Assembly: GCA_937903005.1 (NCBI GenBank)
Contig: CALFNR010000126.1
Coordinates: forward strand, 3,096-67,095
DNA from: Clostridium_AI sp002297865
GTDB taxonomy: Bacteria > Bacillota > Clostridia > Lachnospirales > Lachnospiraceae
Direction: 5' to 3'
Length of the DNA stretch: 64,000 nt
Each line of letters begins with the position of its first letter. Positions within the stretch are counted from its first letter, which is position 1. Both the position numbers and the translations under genes were made by a program. Positions 8,706 through 17,337 of the stretch are shown in pieces. The notes beneath the pieces were generated by a model. That model saw only the letters and a program-made list of their open reading frames with translations. It had not been told where the DNA came from and did no database searches.

Positions 8706-9809
8706 ATGGAATCAGGAGTTTGTATCACTGGTATAGGAGTCATTTCGCCAGTGGGAACTGGTGTGAATTGCTTCTGGAAGGCTTTAAAAGAGAAAATAAA
8801 TGGGTTAGGTAATCTGGAGCTTGCAGATTTGTCAGACTTTAATGGTATGAAAGCTGGACAAATAACGAATTTTGAACTATCAGATTATGTAAAAGAGAAA
8901 GGGTTAAGGTATTATAGCAGGGCGATGGGATTTGTCTCCGCTGCATCCAACCTTGCTCTTGATGACGGAAACTATTGTATAAATACAGAACATGAGGACA
9001 CAACAGGTATTGTTCTTGGTTCTTCCTTTGGCAACGTTGAAAGTATTAAGAACTTTTATCAGGAGGCTTTAGAAGAAGGTGCTAGATATGTCAATCCAAT
9101 GATGTATCCTAGAACTATGATGACAATTCCTGCAAGTCAGATTTGTATCAATCATAAGATAAAAGGAATTAATAGAACATTTTCGCATGGTGCAGTCTGT
9201 GGGATGGATTCCATATGTTATGCAGCAGAACTTATCCAAAATCAGGAATATTCTGTTATGCTAGCAGGAGGAGTGGAAGAACTTAATTCTGTTGTAATGG
9301 CAAAACAGATGTATTGTAATGGAGAATCACAGAAAGCAGCTCCAGGAGAGGGCTCTGGGATGGTTCTACTTGAGAATACTCAGGCGGCGATAGAGAGAAG
9401 AGCAGATATTTATGCGGAAATAATTGGCTGGTCACATTTATATAACTGTGAGGGCAATAAGGAAGAAGTAGTTTATGAGACGATTAAATCATGCATGGAG
9501 AGGGCAATAGTAGATGCCGCTGTATCGCCAGAAGAAATAGGAACAGTATTTATGCAGTCAGTACCAGGCAGTATGCCATATAGTGCTGAAATTAGAGCAA
9601 TTGAACAGGTTCTGGGAGATAAGAAGGGTATTCAGCTATTTACTATACAATCCTATACTGGAGACTGCATGGGAGCATCCAGTGCGATGCAGGTTTGCGC
9701 AGGGGCTTATAAACTACAAGAAGATAAAAAGGAAAAGTTTGTGCTTTGCAATGCTTTTACAAGTGATGCAGCGTATACGACAGTAATTTTAAAGGGAATG
9801 AGTAGATAA
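8706..9809 (+). CDS. Ketosynthase-like chain length factor (KS-beta, pair 2)
   Basis: 367 residues, KS fold without the triad. The active Cys position reads Ala163 (SHGAVCGMD), the first His region reads MQSVPGSMP, and the second reads SYTGDCMGASS with Asp for His. A Cys two residues further on does not fall in the catalytic position. It is thus a second chain length/initiation factor partnered with the KS at 7419. It resembles the first inactive KS in the stretch PMMYPRTMMTIPASQI, which corresponds to PTFFPNTVINAPASQI there. The stop codon is one base before the next ATG, indicating tight translational coupling. Confidence 0.72.
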   Translation: MESGVCITGIGVISPVGTGVNCFWKALKEKINGLGNLELADLSDFNGMKAGQITNFELSDYVKEKGLRYYSRAMGFVSAASNLALDDGNYCINTEHEDTTGIVLGSSFGNVESIKNFYQEALEEGARYVNPMMYPRTMMTIPASQICINHKIKGINRTFSHGAVCGMDSICYAAELIQNQEYSVMLAGGVEELNSVVMAKQMYCNGESQKAAPGEGSGMVLLENTQAAIERRADIYAEIIGWSHLYNCEGNKEEVVYETIKSCMERAIVDAAVSPEEIGTVFMQSVPGSMPYSAEIRAIEQVLGDKKGIQLFTIQSYTGDCMGASSAMQVCAGAYKLQEDKKEKFVLCNAFTSDAAYTTVILKGMSR

Positions 9810-9810
9810 A

Positions 9811-11124
9811 ATGAAAATAGGATTTATTGCGTTAAAGAACATTTTATTAGGCGAACATTTTATTGATTTATGGACAAGTCAAAAAGAAGTGAATGCCTAT
9901 AAAAGATTATATACCTGTCCAAATTTGGGGCTTTTAACAGTTGCTGGATTAGTAGATGATTCATTTGAAGTAAAATATGTAGATGAGAATCAAAGAGAAA
10001 TTGATTTTGATGAGGACTTTGATGTTGTGTGTTTATCGCCCGTTGCACAGCAGGTGTCGAATGCATACCATGTTGCAAAGGAATTTATGGCACGAGGGGT
10101 GAAAGTGGTTATTGGTGGAATTCACGCAACGGTTGCAACGGAAGAAGTAAAAGAACACTGTGACTGTGTTATGGCTGGAGAGGGTGAAGTATTCTGGCAA
10201 GAGTTTCAAGAGGATTTAAAAAAGGGAGAGTTAAAACCAATATATCGAAGTTATACAACTGCCCCAGCGGATTTAACTAAGTCGCCAGTACCTCGTTACG
10301 ACTTGTTGGAGAATCCAGAGTATTATAGAGTAATATCGGTACAAGTGACTAGAGGATGTCCAAGGGACTGTGAGTTTTGCGCATCTTCAAAATTATATGG
10401 AAAGTCTTATCGAAGAAAGACGGTGGAACAGGTAATACGTGAAGTGCGTAAAATAAAAGAAATCTGGAAAAAACCATATATTTATTTTACAGACGATAAT
10501 TTGTTTGTAGATCGAGAGTTTTCTAAGAAACTTTTAACTGAATTGATACCTCTTAAAATAAGATGGTATGCATTCTCTGATATTTCTATTGGAGAAGATG
10601 ATGAACTACTAGAGCTAATGGCAAGAAGCGGGTGTACACAGGTTACATTTGGGCTTGAAAGTCTTTCAGCTGAAAGTCTTGGAAGCGTAAGTAAGTGGAA
10701 AAAAAGATATCTGAGTAAATATCCTGAATTGATAGAAAATATACAATCTCATGGTATTGGTGCATTTGGTTCGTTTTGTGTTGGGCTGGATGAAGATGAT
10801 ACTTCTGTATTCCCAAGAATTCGAGATTTTGTAATCAACAATCATCTATTTGGAACGAGTTTTTCAATTCTGACCCCATTTCCAGGAACAATTCTTCATG
10901 AAAAACTGAAAAAGGAAAATAGAATATTGGATTATAACTGGGATCATTATACTTGTTTTGATGTGGTATACCAACCTAAGAAAATGACTGTTCAAGAATT
11001 GGAAGAGGGATTTCGGTGGTTGTATCAGGAGATATATTCAGAATATGTAACGAATAAAAGGCTTCGTTATTTTTCTGAGATTATGTTAAAACGTGGTGAA
11101 AAACTGCGAAGTGAAAAAAAATAG
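9811..11124 (+). CDS. Cobalamin-binding-domain radical SAM protein
   Basis: 437 residues. The N-terminal ~150 residues look like a Rossmann-type B12-binding domain (VVIGGIHATV, then MAGEGE). The radical SAM core follows with CPRDCEFC, Cys183, Cys187 and Cys190 in the CxxxCxxC arrangement that binds the 4Fe-4S cluster, and a later GLESLSAESL motif. Enzymes of this class methylate unactivated carbons, rearrange or cyclise. In this operon it may methylate or modify the polyene chain or its end group; the actual reaction is not readable from sequence. It requires strictly anaerobic conditions. The ATG lies one base after the preceding stop. Confidence 0.82.
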   Translation: MKIGFIALKNILLGEHFIDLWTSQKEVNAYKRLYTCPNLGLLTVAGLVDDSFEVKYVDENQREIDFDEDFDVVCLSPVAQQVSNAYHVAKEFMARGVKVVIGGIHATVATEEVKEHCDCVMAGEGEVFWQEFQEDLKKGELKPIYRSYTTAPADLTKSPVPRYDLLENPEYYRVISVQVTRGCPRDCEFCASSKLYGKSYRRKTVEQVIREVRKIKEIWKKPYIYFTDDNLFVDREFSKKLLTELIPLKIRWYAFSDISIGEDDELLELMARSGCTQVTFGLESLSAESLGSVSKWKKRYLSKYPELIENIQSHGIGAFGSFCVGLDEDDTSVFPRIRDFVINNHLFGTSFSILTPFPGTILHEKLKKENRILDYNWDHYTCFDVVYQPKKMTVQELEEGFRWLYQEIYSEYVTNKRLRYFSEIMLKRGEKLRSEKK

Positions 11125-11135
11125 GTGGTGAATAA

Positions 11136-11927
11136 GTGATGTATTTTGCAGGAATAGATATAGGTTCAATGACAGCAGAAACTGTAATTATTAATGACAA
11201 AAAAGAAATATGTGCAAGTTTCATTGTAAAATCAGGTGCCAGTCATAAGGAAGCGTTAGAGAAGTCATTTGAACAAGCGTTAAATATGGCTCAAATTACA
11301 AGGGAAGATATTAAATATATTGTTAGTACAGGATATGGAAGAATCAATGTGGATTTCGCTGACAAACAAGTAACTGAAATTGCGTGTCATGGTAAGGGTT
11401 CACATTTTTTGTTCCCGAATACAAGGACTGTAATTGATATTGGTGGACAAGATAGTAAGATTATTAAATTAAATAAAAAAGGAAAAGTTATTGATTTTCT
11501 TATGAATGATAAATGTGCCGCAGGTACTGGTCGTTTTTTAGAAGTTATGGCAAACGCTCTCGAAATTAATGTTGAAGAGTTGGGAGAATATTCCATGAAA
11601 TCACAGAAGCCTGCAAAGATTAGCTGTATGTGTGGCATTTTTGCCGAATCAGAAGTTGTTTCTAAAATTGCCAGTGGAGAGACCAAAGAAGACATTGTAA
11701 GAGGTTTACATAATTCAATTGCTTCTAGAATATTAGGAATGGTAAACCGGGTGAAAAAGGAAGAAGAAGTAACAATGACAGGTGGTGGTGCAAAAAATAT
11801 TGGAGTTGTGCATGCAATGCAGGAGCAGTTGAAGTGTCAGATAAATGTTCCAGAAGATCCTCAGATTGTTGGGGCGCTTGGAGCAGCACTTTTTTCTTTG
11901 GAGGAATACTATGCAAATAATGAATAA
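11136..11927 (+). CDS. BadF/BadG/BcrA/BcrD-type ATPase, activator of 2-hydroxyacyl-CoA dehydratase
   Basis: 263 residues, ASKHA fold with the phosphate loop FAGIDIGSMTAE at the start. The cluster ligands are Cys127 (DKCAAGTGRF) and Cys166 (CMCGIFAESE), 39 residues apart, the arrangement known from archerases such as HgdC and FldI, where one 4Fe-4S cluster bridges the homodimer. Hydrolysis of ATP drives a low-potential electron into the partner dehydratase. The two dehydratase subunits are encoded just downstream, with only the FAD enzyme between. Start is GTG at 11136 or ATG at 11139; AGGTGG upstream fits either. Confidence 0.9.
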   Translation: MMYFAGIDIGSMTAETVIINDKKEICASFIVKSGASHKEALEKSFEQALNMAQITREDIKYIVSTGYGRINVDFADKQVTEIACHGKGSHFLFPNTRTVIDIGGQDSKIIKLNKKGKVIDFLMNDKCAAGTGRFLEVMANALEINVEELGEYSMKSQKPAKISCMCGIFAESEVVSKIASGETKEDIVRGLHNSIASRILGMVNRVKKEEEVTMTGGGAKNIGVVHAMQEQLKCQINVPEDPQIVGALGAALFSLEEYYANNE

Positions 11928-13350
11928 TGTTTACGAGCATTATGATGTGGTTATCATCGGTGGTGGACTGGGTGGACTTGTAAGTGGAAACTATCTTGCC
12001 AAAGCAGGTAAGAAAGTACTGCTTGCAGAACAGCATTTTCAGCCAGGTGGTTGCTGTACGTCATTTAAAAGAAAGGGATTTACTTTTGATGCTGGGGGAC
12101 ATTTCTTTGGAAGTTTTGGGGAAAAGGGATTTTTACGTAAAATAATTCAAGATTTAGAGTTAGAAGATAAAATAAAATTTAAGGAAGCAGAACCTTCGGA
12201 TTATTTAGTATTTCCTGACTTTACAGTGAAGATAGTGAGAGACCTGAGTCACATTGAACAGCAGTTAAAAAGTATATTTCCGGACGAGGAAGAAGGAATT
12301 ACAAAGTTTTTGTCCTATTTGAAAACATTTAATTACACAATGAGTTTTCGAATAAAGGATAAAACGTTTAGAGAGATTCTGGATTCGTTCTTCCGAGATG
12401 AAAAAATCAAAGCTGTTTTTGATGTGCTTCTTTTATATATAGGACTTCCGTCGAAACAGATGTCTGCGGTTGCTGGAATTATATTGTTTCGGGATTTTAT
12501 TCTGGACGGCGGTTATTATCCGTTAGGCAGTATGCAGAATTTCTCAAATATGTTAGCACAACAGATGGAAAAATTCGGTGGAACAGTAATGCTTTCCACA
12601 AAAGTAGAAAAAATAAACATAGAAGAAAATAAGGTAACTGGAATTACACTAAAAGATGGACGTATCATTCAGTCCGACTATGTAATCTCCAATGCAGATG
12701 CTAACCAGACATTTCTAGACATGATAGGTGAAGAACATCTAGAGCAAAAGTTTGTTACAAGATTAAAAGAAATGGAGCCATCGGTATCGCATTTTAATGT
12801 ATATCTGGGAATCAAGTCAGAGGCAGTAGAAAATTTAGCTGTAAAGGGCAATACGTGGTATGTTCCAGAGTATGATATAGAAAAAATTTACAACAAAATG
12901 CGTACGAATCCTTTCCACGAAAATGGATTTATTCATATTGCATTTCCTTCATTTTATGATGAAAGTTTGTCGCCAGAAGGACATGAATCGATATTTTTAA
13001 CGATTTTGGCTCCATTTAAAAATGTTTCCTATTGGAAAGAACAGAAAGAATCTCTCAGTCAGCTTCTAATAGAGAGGGCGGAACATATTATTCCAGAATT
13101 GTCCCAAAATATCGTGGTGAAAGAGATTTCTACACCTCAGACCATTTATCGTTATACCTTGAATAGTCAGGGCGCCAATTATGGATGGGCTATGAAGAAT
13201 TCACAAGTCAGTAGATTGAGACTTAATCAGAAGTCGCCAGTAAAGGGATTATATCTGGCTGGTCACTGGACTCTTCCTGGTGCTGGGCTGGCAACAGTGG
13301 CACAGTCTGGATATACTGCAGCTAAAATGATATTAGAAGACACACATTAG
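11911..13350 (+). CDS. Phytoene-desaturase/carotenoid-isomerase-like FAD oxidoreductase
   Basis: 479 residues from the ATG at 11911, chosen because GGAGGA lies seven bases upstream; the frame is open further 5' but there overlaps the ATPase gene. The dinucleotide-binding fold DVVIIGGGLGGLVSGNYLA is at the N-terminus, and the C-terminus has the CrtI-type FAD motif GLYLAGHWTLPGAGLATVAQ. Relatives desaturate or isomerise polyene chains or saturate retinoids. No phytoene synthase or GGPP synthase is nearby, so carotenoid synthesis is unlikely. A role in introducing, moving or isomerising double bonds of an ACP- or CoA-derived polyene is inferred. It overlaps the previous gene by 17 bases. Confidence 0.82.
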   Translation: MQIMNNVYEHYDVVIIGGGLGGLVSGNYLAKAGKKVLLAEQHFQPGGCCTSFKRKGFTFDAGGHFFGSFGEKGFLRKIIQDLELEDKIKFKEAEPSDYLVFPDFTVKIVRDLSHIEQQLKSIFPDEEEGITKFLSYLKTFNYTMSFRIKDKTFREILDSFFRDEKIKAVFDVLLLYIGLPSKQMSAVAGIILFRDFILDGGYYPLGSMQNFSNMLAQQMEKFGGTVMLSTKVEKINIEENKVTGITLKDGRIIQSDYVISNADANQTFLDMIGEEHLEQKFVTRLKEMEPSVSHFNVYLGIKSEAVENLAVKGNTWYVPEYDIEKIYNKMRTNPFHENGFIHIAFPSFYDESLSPEGHESIFLTILAPFKNVSYWKEQKESLSQLLIERAEHIIPELSQNIVVKEISTPQTIYRYTLNSQGANYGWAMKNSQVSRLRLNQKSPVKGLYLAGHWTLPGAGLATVAQSGYTAAKMILEDTH

Positions 13351-13360
13351 GGGGAGTTGT

Positions 13361-14452
13361 ATGTTAAAGGAATATTTTGATTGGTCCGAGGATTTGATTA
13401 AAGATATGAAAAAACCTGTTATCGGATGGACTTGTGCTTATATGCCAGAAGAAGTTATACTTGCAGCAGGGGCGCATCCATTTCGCTTACAAGGAAAGGA
13501 ATTGCAGCAAAATATATGTGAGCAGTATTTGCCAAATTTCTTTTGCCCTTATGGAGCAAATATAGCTAACACTGCTTTAGCTGGAGGATTTGACTTTTTA
13601 GCAGGAGTAATATTTACTAACTCTTGCAATGCCATGGAACGTGTGTATGATGTATGGAAAACGTATGCTGGTGTTGGGCAAGCTTTCATGCTGGATGTAC
13701 CAAGGAATAACTCTAATCGCTCCAAGGAGTATTACAAAAAATCAATTAGAAAATTAATAAATAGTTTGGAAAAGCAGTTCCAAATAAAAATAACTGATTC
13801 AGATTTACAGAAGGCAATAAAGCAAACAAATCAAACAAGAGCATTGCTGAACGAACTTTCTGACATGTGCTTACGTCAAGCAGCGGATATTACAACGGAG
13901 GAACTTCTTAAGGTTATAGAGGCATGTTCGTATATGGAACGTGAGCGTTATAACGAAGCTTTAGCACAGTTTGTATCAGAATTAAAGAAAAGTGAGAAGC
14001 CAAGAAGAGGCAGGGCATCCCGTATCATGCTCTCAGGATGTGTACTGTATGATTGTGAGCTGATTCAAATTATTAAGAAAACAGGAGCTGTTGTAATCGG
14101 AGATGAGTTATGTACGGGTAGTCGATACTATGACTTCCTTATTAAGGAGTCAGGAGATCCTGTGGATAATATTTGTGATGCTTACTTATCAAAGAGTCCT
14201 TGTCCTCGTATGGAAGGAAGTGCATCTACACGAGCAAATAATCTGTTGAAAATAATTGATAAGTATGACATTGATGCGGTAATATATCACTCGCTAAAAT
14301 TCTGTATTAATCACTCCTATGATTATATGCAGATGAAGGAGCTTTTGAATGATGAGGGCATTCCAGTACTACTTGCGGAAAGTGATTTTAGTAAGAGTGG
14401 ACTGGAGCAGCTTAGAATTAGAGTGGAGGCATTTATGGAAATGCTTTCTTAA
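13361..14452 (+). CDS. 2-hydroxyacyl-CoA dehydratase subunit (HgdB/FldC-like), first copy
   Basis: 363 residues. Family features are GWTCAYMPEEVILAAGAHP near the start, NFFCPYGANIANTAL and TNSCNAMERVYD (about residues 65-95), and a C-terminal IYHSLKFCINHS block. Conserved Cys residues in these segments bind the 4Fe-4S cluster. With its partner it should remove water from a 2-hydroxyacyl-CoA through a ketyl radical, using the electron from the ATPase at 11136. Related proteins form the class I benzoyl-CoA reductases, so ring reduction is an alternative. GGGGGAG precedes the ATG. Confidence 0.82.
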   Translation: MLKEYFDWSEDLIKDMKKPVIGWTCAYMPEEVILAAGAHPFRLQGKELQQNICEQYLPNFFCPYGANIANTALAGGFDFLAGVIFTNSCNAMERVYDVWKTYAGVGQAFMLDVPRNNSNRSKEYYKKSIRKLINSLEKQFQIKITDSDLQKAIKQTNQTRALLNELSDMCLRQAADITTEELLKVIEACSYMERERYNEALAQFVSELKKSEKPRRGRASRIMLSGCVLYDCELIQIIKKTGAVVIGDELCTGSRYYDFLIKESGDPVDNICDAYLSKSPCPRMEGSASTRANNLLKIIDKYDIDAVIYHSLKFCINHSYDYMQMKELLNDEGIPVLLAESDFSKSGLEQLRIRVEAFMEMLS

Positions 14453-14474
14453 GGAACAAAAGGAGGACAGATAC

Positions 14475-15680
14475 GTGAATTCACCATATATTTCCCAGTT
14501 TAGATTAACAAAGGGGATCTCGAAATACCTTGATTTGCAGTCTCATCAGAAGACACTCAGTCTCCATTATGACTTACTCAAAAATGGCATAGAAGATGAT
14601 TCTTCAATGATATTAACAGAAGTGATTATGCCATCCGAAATTTTCTATGCAATGGGGCTTACACCTATATTTGTAGAAAGTCTAGGTTCCTTTCTTGCAT
14701 CTGTAAAAATGAATGACAAAATAATAAAAAAAGCAGAAAACCTAGGGGTGAACCAGGATATATGTGCCTATCATAAATGTGTGATTGGTGCATTAAGTGA
14801 TGGATATATCCCATATCCTAAGGCTTTTGTACATTCTTCTTACTGGTGTGATGATATGATTAAAGTTGGAGATTATTTGGCTTCACAATTTAAGCAGAAT
14901 GTATTTAATATTGATATTCCCTTTCATTATGATGAAGATGCAGTTGATTATGTTGCAAATCAGTTTGAAGAGTTAACTCACTACTTGGAGAAGGTTACAG
15001 GACATACATTTGACATGGAAAAATTAAAAGAGGCATTCAGATACTCGAATGAGGCAAGAGAATATTGGGTAAAAGCAAATAAGCTGAGAGAAGAATCACC
15101 ATGTCTAATGTATGGAAGTGATGCAATGCAGATGCTTCCTATGCTGTTATCCAAGCTTGGACATCCTGAAGCTGTGGACGTGTTAAAAACATTTTATGAA
15201 GAACTACTTTATAGGCGTGAAAATCCAGATTGTGGGATAGGGAAGGAAAGATTTAGGCTGTTATGGCTTCATTTCTTCCCATTTTACGATATTAACATGA
15301 TGCGGTATATTGAGAAAGAGTTAGGGGCTGTTATTGCATTTGAGGAAAACTGTAATGTGTACTGGGAAGAACTTGATGAGAATGAGCCATTTCGTTCACT
15401 TGCTAAGAAAATTATGCAGCATACAGGTTTCGGCTCTGCGAGTAATCGTGTGAAAGCAATTCAAAAGTTTGTGGAGCAGTATAAAATAGATGGAGTCGTC
15501 CACTTTTCACAAACATGCTGCAGGCCGTTTCGTGGTTCTGTCTCTTTTATACGTGATGCGCTTAGAGAAGATGGAGTACCATTTTTAGAACTGTCAGGAG
15601 ATGTTTTGGACAGTCGTAATTATTCAGAAGGACAATTGAAGATAAGAATTGATGCCTTTATTGAAATGTTGCAAAATTAG
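14475..15680 (+). CDS. 2-hydroxyacyl-CoA dehydratase subunit (HgdA/FldB-like), second copy
   Basis: 401 residues from a GTG at 14475, chosen because AGGAGG lies eight bases before it. A frame open from 14349 overlaps the previous gene and gives an unlikely sequence there. The family pattern is present: VIMPSEIFYAMGLTPIF near the start, CAYHKCVIGAL, then SQTCCRPFRGS and a closing LKIRIDAFIEML that nearly repeats the end of the first subunit (LRIRVEAFMEML). That similarity shows that the two subunits are ancient paralogues. Together with the ATPase they make a complete dehydratase. A CoA transferase such as FldA is not in the operon. Confidence 0.8.
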   Translation: MNSPYISQFRLTKGISKYLDLQSHQKTLSLHYDLLKNGIEDDSSMILTEVIMPSEIFYAMGLTPIFVESLGSFLASVKMNDKIIKKAENLGVNQDICAYHKCVIGALSDGYIPYPKAFVHSSYWCDDMIKVGDYLASQFKQNVFNIDIPFHYDEDAVDYVANQFEELTHYLEKVTGHTFDMEKLKEAFRYSNEAREYWVKANKLREESPCLMYGSDAMQMLPMLLSKLGHPEAVDVLKTFYEELLYRRENPDCGIGKERFRLLWLHFFPFYDINMMRYIEKELGAVIAFEENCNVYWEELDENEPFRSLAKKIMQHTGFGSASNRVKAIQKFVEQYKIDGVVHFSQTCCRPFRGSVSFIRDALREDGVPFLELSGDVLDSRNYSEGQLKIRIDAFIEMLQN

Positions 15681-15689
15681 GAGAGAAAT

Positions 15690-16457
15690 ATGGAACAAGT
15701 ATGGAAATTAACACAAAAAAAACAAGTTGGTCTGCTTACTTTTTGCAGCTATCCTAAAAATTTCTTAAATGAGGATGTAATGCTGGAACTTAATCAAGTT
15801 CTCGATCAGATAGAGCAGGATGAATCAATACGAGTTGTAATTATTAATAGCGAAATAGAACATGTTTTTATCTCTGGAGCAGATGTCAATATTTTTAAAA
15901 ATGAAAATGAAGAAAAAGTGTTTGAGTTCATTGAGTTATCGAGTGCTATTTTTGAAAGAATGGAACATATGGAGAAGCCTTTTATTGCGGCTATCAATGG
16001 TGTATGTCTAGGTGGAGGGTGTGAATTCGCACTTGCCTGTGATATCAGAGTAGCGTCAATCGAGACTAAGATTGGTCTGCCAGAAATAATTTATGGTTTG
16101 ATTCCAGGAGGTGGAGGCATTAAAAGACTTATGAGTTTAGTGCCGAAAGGGCAAATAATGAGAATGCTTCTCACAGGAAATTCATTTCAAGCGAGAGAAG
16201 CACAGCAGATGGGACTTGTTGATGTAGTAACAAGTAATGAAGAACTTTTAAAGGAAGCTTATAAAATTGCCAATAGAATTGCGATGCAGTCTCCACGAAT
16301 CGTAAAGAAGATGAAGGCTCTCGTTCAAGAATATTCAACGGAAGCGTTTGAGAGGACAACTGAGAAGGAGATTCAGTACACAAGAGAAGTTATGACTTCA
16401 GATGATTGCAAGGAAGGGTTAGATGCGTTTTTTCACCGAAGACTCCCAAAATATTAG
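15690..16457 (+). CDS. Enoyl-CoA hydratase/crotonase family, first copy
   Basis: 255 residues. Both crotonase glutamates are in place: Glu112 (GGGCEFALACD) and Glu132 (GLPEIIYGLIPGGGG), with the oxyanion loop ISGADV at about residues 60-65. It should hydrate an enoyl-CoA or catalyse the reverse dehydration. In this operon the likely substrate is the enoyl-CoA made by the 2-hydroxyacyl-CoA dehydratase, or a polyenoyl intermediate. GGAGAG precedes the ATG. It begins ten bases after the dehydratase subunit. Confidence 0.87.
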   Translation: MEQVWKLTQKKQVGLLTFCSYPKNFLNEDVMLELNQVLDQIEQDESIRVVIINSEIEHVFISGADVNIFKNENEEKVFEFIELSSAIFERMEHMEKPFIAAINGVCLGGGCEFALACDIRVASIETKIGLPEIIYGLIPGGGGIKRLMSLVPKGQIMRMLLTGNSFQAREAQQMGLVDVVTSNEELLKEAYKIANRIAMQSPRIVKKMKALVQEYSTEAFERTTEKEIQYTREVMTSDDCKEGLDAFFHRRLPKY

Positions 16458-16486
16458 TAAGAGAAATTAACGAAAGGAGGAAAACA

Positions 16487-17311
16487 ATGAGTACATATCC
16501 AAATTTATCTGTAGACTACTATGAACATTATGCAGTTATTGGTATTGAAAAAAAGCCTGCCAATGCATTAACCATACAGAACTGCATTGATATTTCAAAA
16601 ATTATAAAAGAGTTAGAAGAAGATGATTCCATTCGAGTAATAATTATTGCTAGTAAGATACGATTTGCATTCTTCACGGGATCTGATTTAGATGAAATTA
16701 GTGAAATTATGCATCGCGATGGAGACCCGAATAAAAATATGGTAGATGCGAGCAGACCAGTTCAGGAAGCATTTACGTCTATTGAGAATTCGAAAAAAGT
16801 ATTGATTGCCGCTATCAATGGTTTAACTATTGGACTTGGGGTTGAACTTGCGTTAGTGTGCGATATTAGAATATGTTCGGAACTTGCATGGTTTAAGACA
16901 GCTCAGACAAGCATTGGTATAATTCCAGGTGCAGGTGGAACACAGAGACTTCCTAAAACAGTTGGAATAGGGAAAGCGAAAGAGATTATTTATACAGCAA
17001 AAAAAGTAAATGCACAGGAAGCGTTGCAAATTGGACTGGTGAATCAGGTTGTGCCAAGTGGCAAGGAATTCGACGCAGCAGTTAAGATGGCTGAAAGTAT
17101 TATTAACAATACACCTGTACATGCAGTGCGCCTTGCAAAACAGGCAATTAATTATGGAATTTACGCAAGTACATTACAAGATGGACTGGATTATGAAATG
17201 GATTGTTTGGGCGAAACTTACGATAATCCAGATTCGTTTGAAGGAATTGCGGCTGTTATGGAGAAGCGAAAAGCTGATTTTCAAAATATTGAAGTAAACA
17301 GTAAGCGCTAA
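16487..17311 (+). CDS. Crotonase-family protein lacking one catalytic glutamate, second copy
   Basis: 274 residues from the ATG at 16487, which has AAAGGAGG seven bases upstream; an upstream-open frame overlaps the preceding gene and is ignored. The fold motifs are good (AINGLTIGLGVELALVCD with Glu120; IIPGAGGTQRL), but the second glutamate of hydratases is Gln140 (KTAQTSIG where the first copy has LPEIIYG). The oxyanion loop reads FTGSDL. Loss of one of the two acid/base residues suggests isomerase, altered dehydratase or another crotonase reaction rather than plain hydration. The pair probably arose by duplication and diverged. Confidence 0.8.
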   Translation: MSTYPNLSVDYYEHYAVIGIEKKPANALTIQNCIDISKIIKELEEDDSIRVIIIASKIRFAFFTGSDLDEISEIMHRDGDPNKNMVDASRPVQEAFTSIENSKKVLIAAINGLTIGLGVELALVCDIRICSELAWFKTAQTSIGIIPGAGGTQRLPKTVGIGKAKEIIYTAKKVNAQEALQIGLVNQVVPSGKEFDAAVKMAESIINNTPVHAVRLAKQAINYGIYASTLQDGLDYEMDCLGETYDNPDSFEGIAAVMEKRKADFQNIEVNSKR

Positions 17312-17337
17312 ATTCAAAGAGAAAGGGACTGATTAAG

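Noticed and set aside
4236..9809. Primary fatty acid synthesis locus
   Set aside because: FabH, FabD, FabK and acetyl-CoA carboxylase genes are absent, and two inactive ketosynthase partners are present, which primary FAS does not have.
11845..11910. Upstream extension of the FAD oxidoreductase
   Set aside because: The extra 22 codons overlap the ATPase gene in another frame, while the ATG at 11911 has a good ribosome site just before the dinucleotide-binding motif.
11911..13350. Carotenoid biosynthesis cluster
   Set aside because: Only the CrtI-like enzyme is present; no prenyl transferase or phytoene synthase occurs in the window.
14349..14474. Upstream extension of the second dehydratase subunit
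   Set aside because: It overlaps the first subunit in another frame; the GTG at 14475 has AGGAGG at the right distance.
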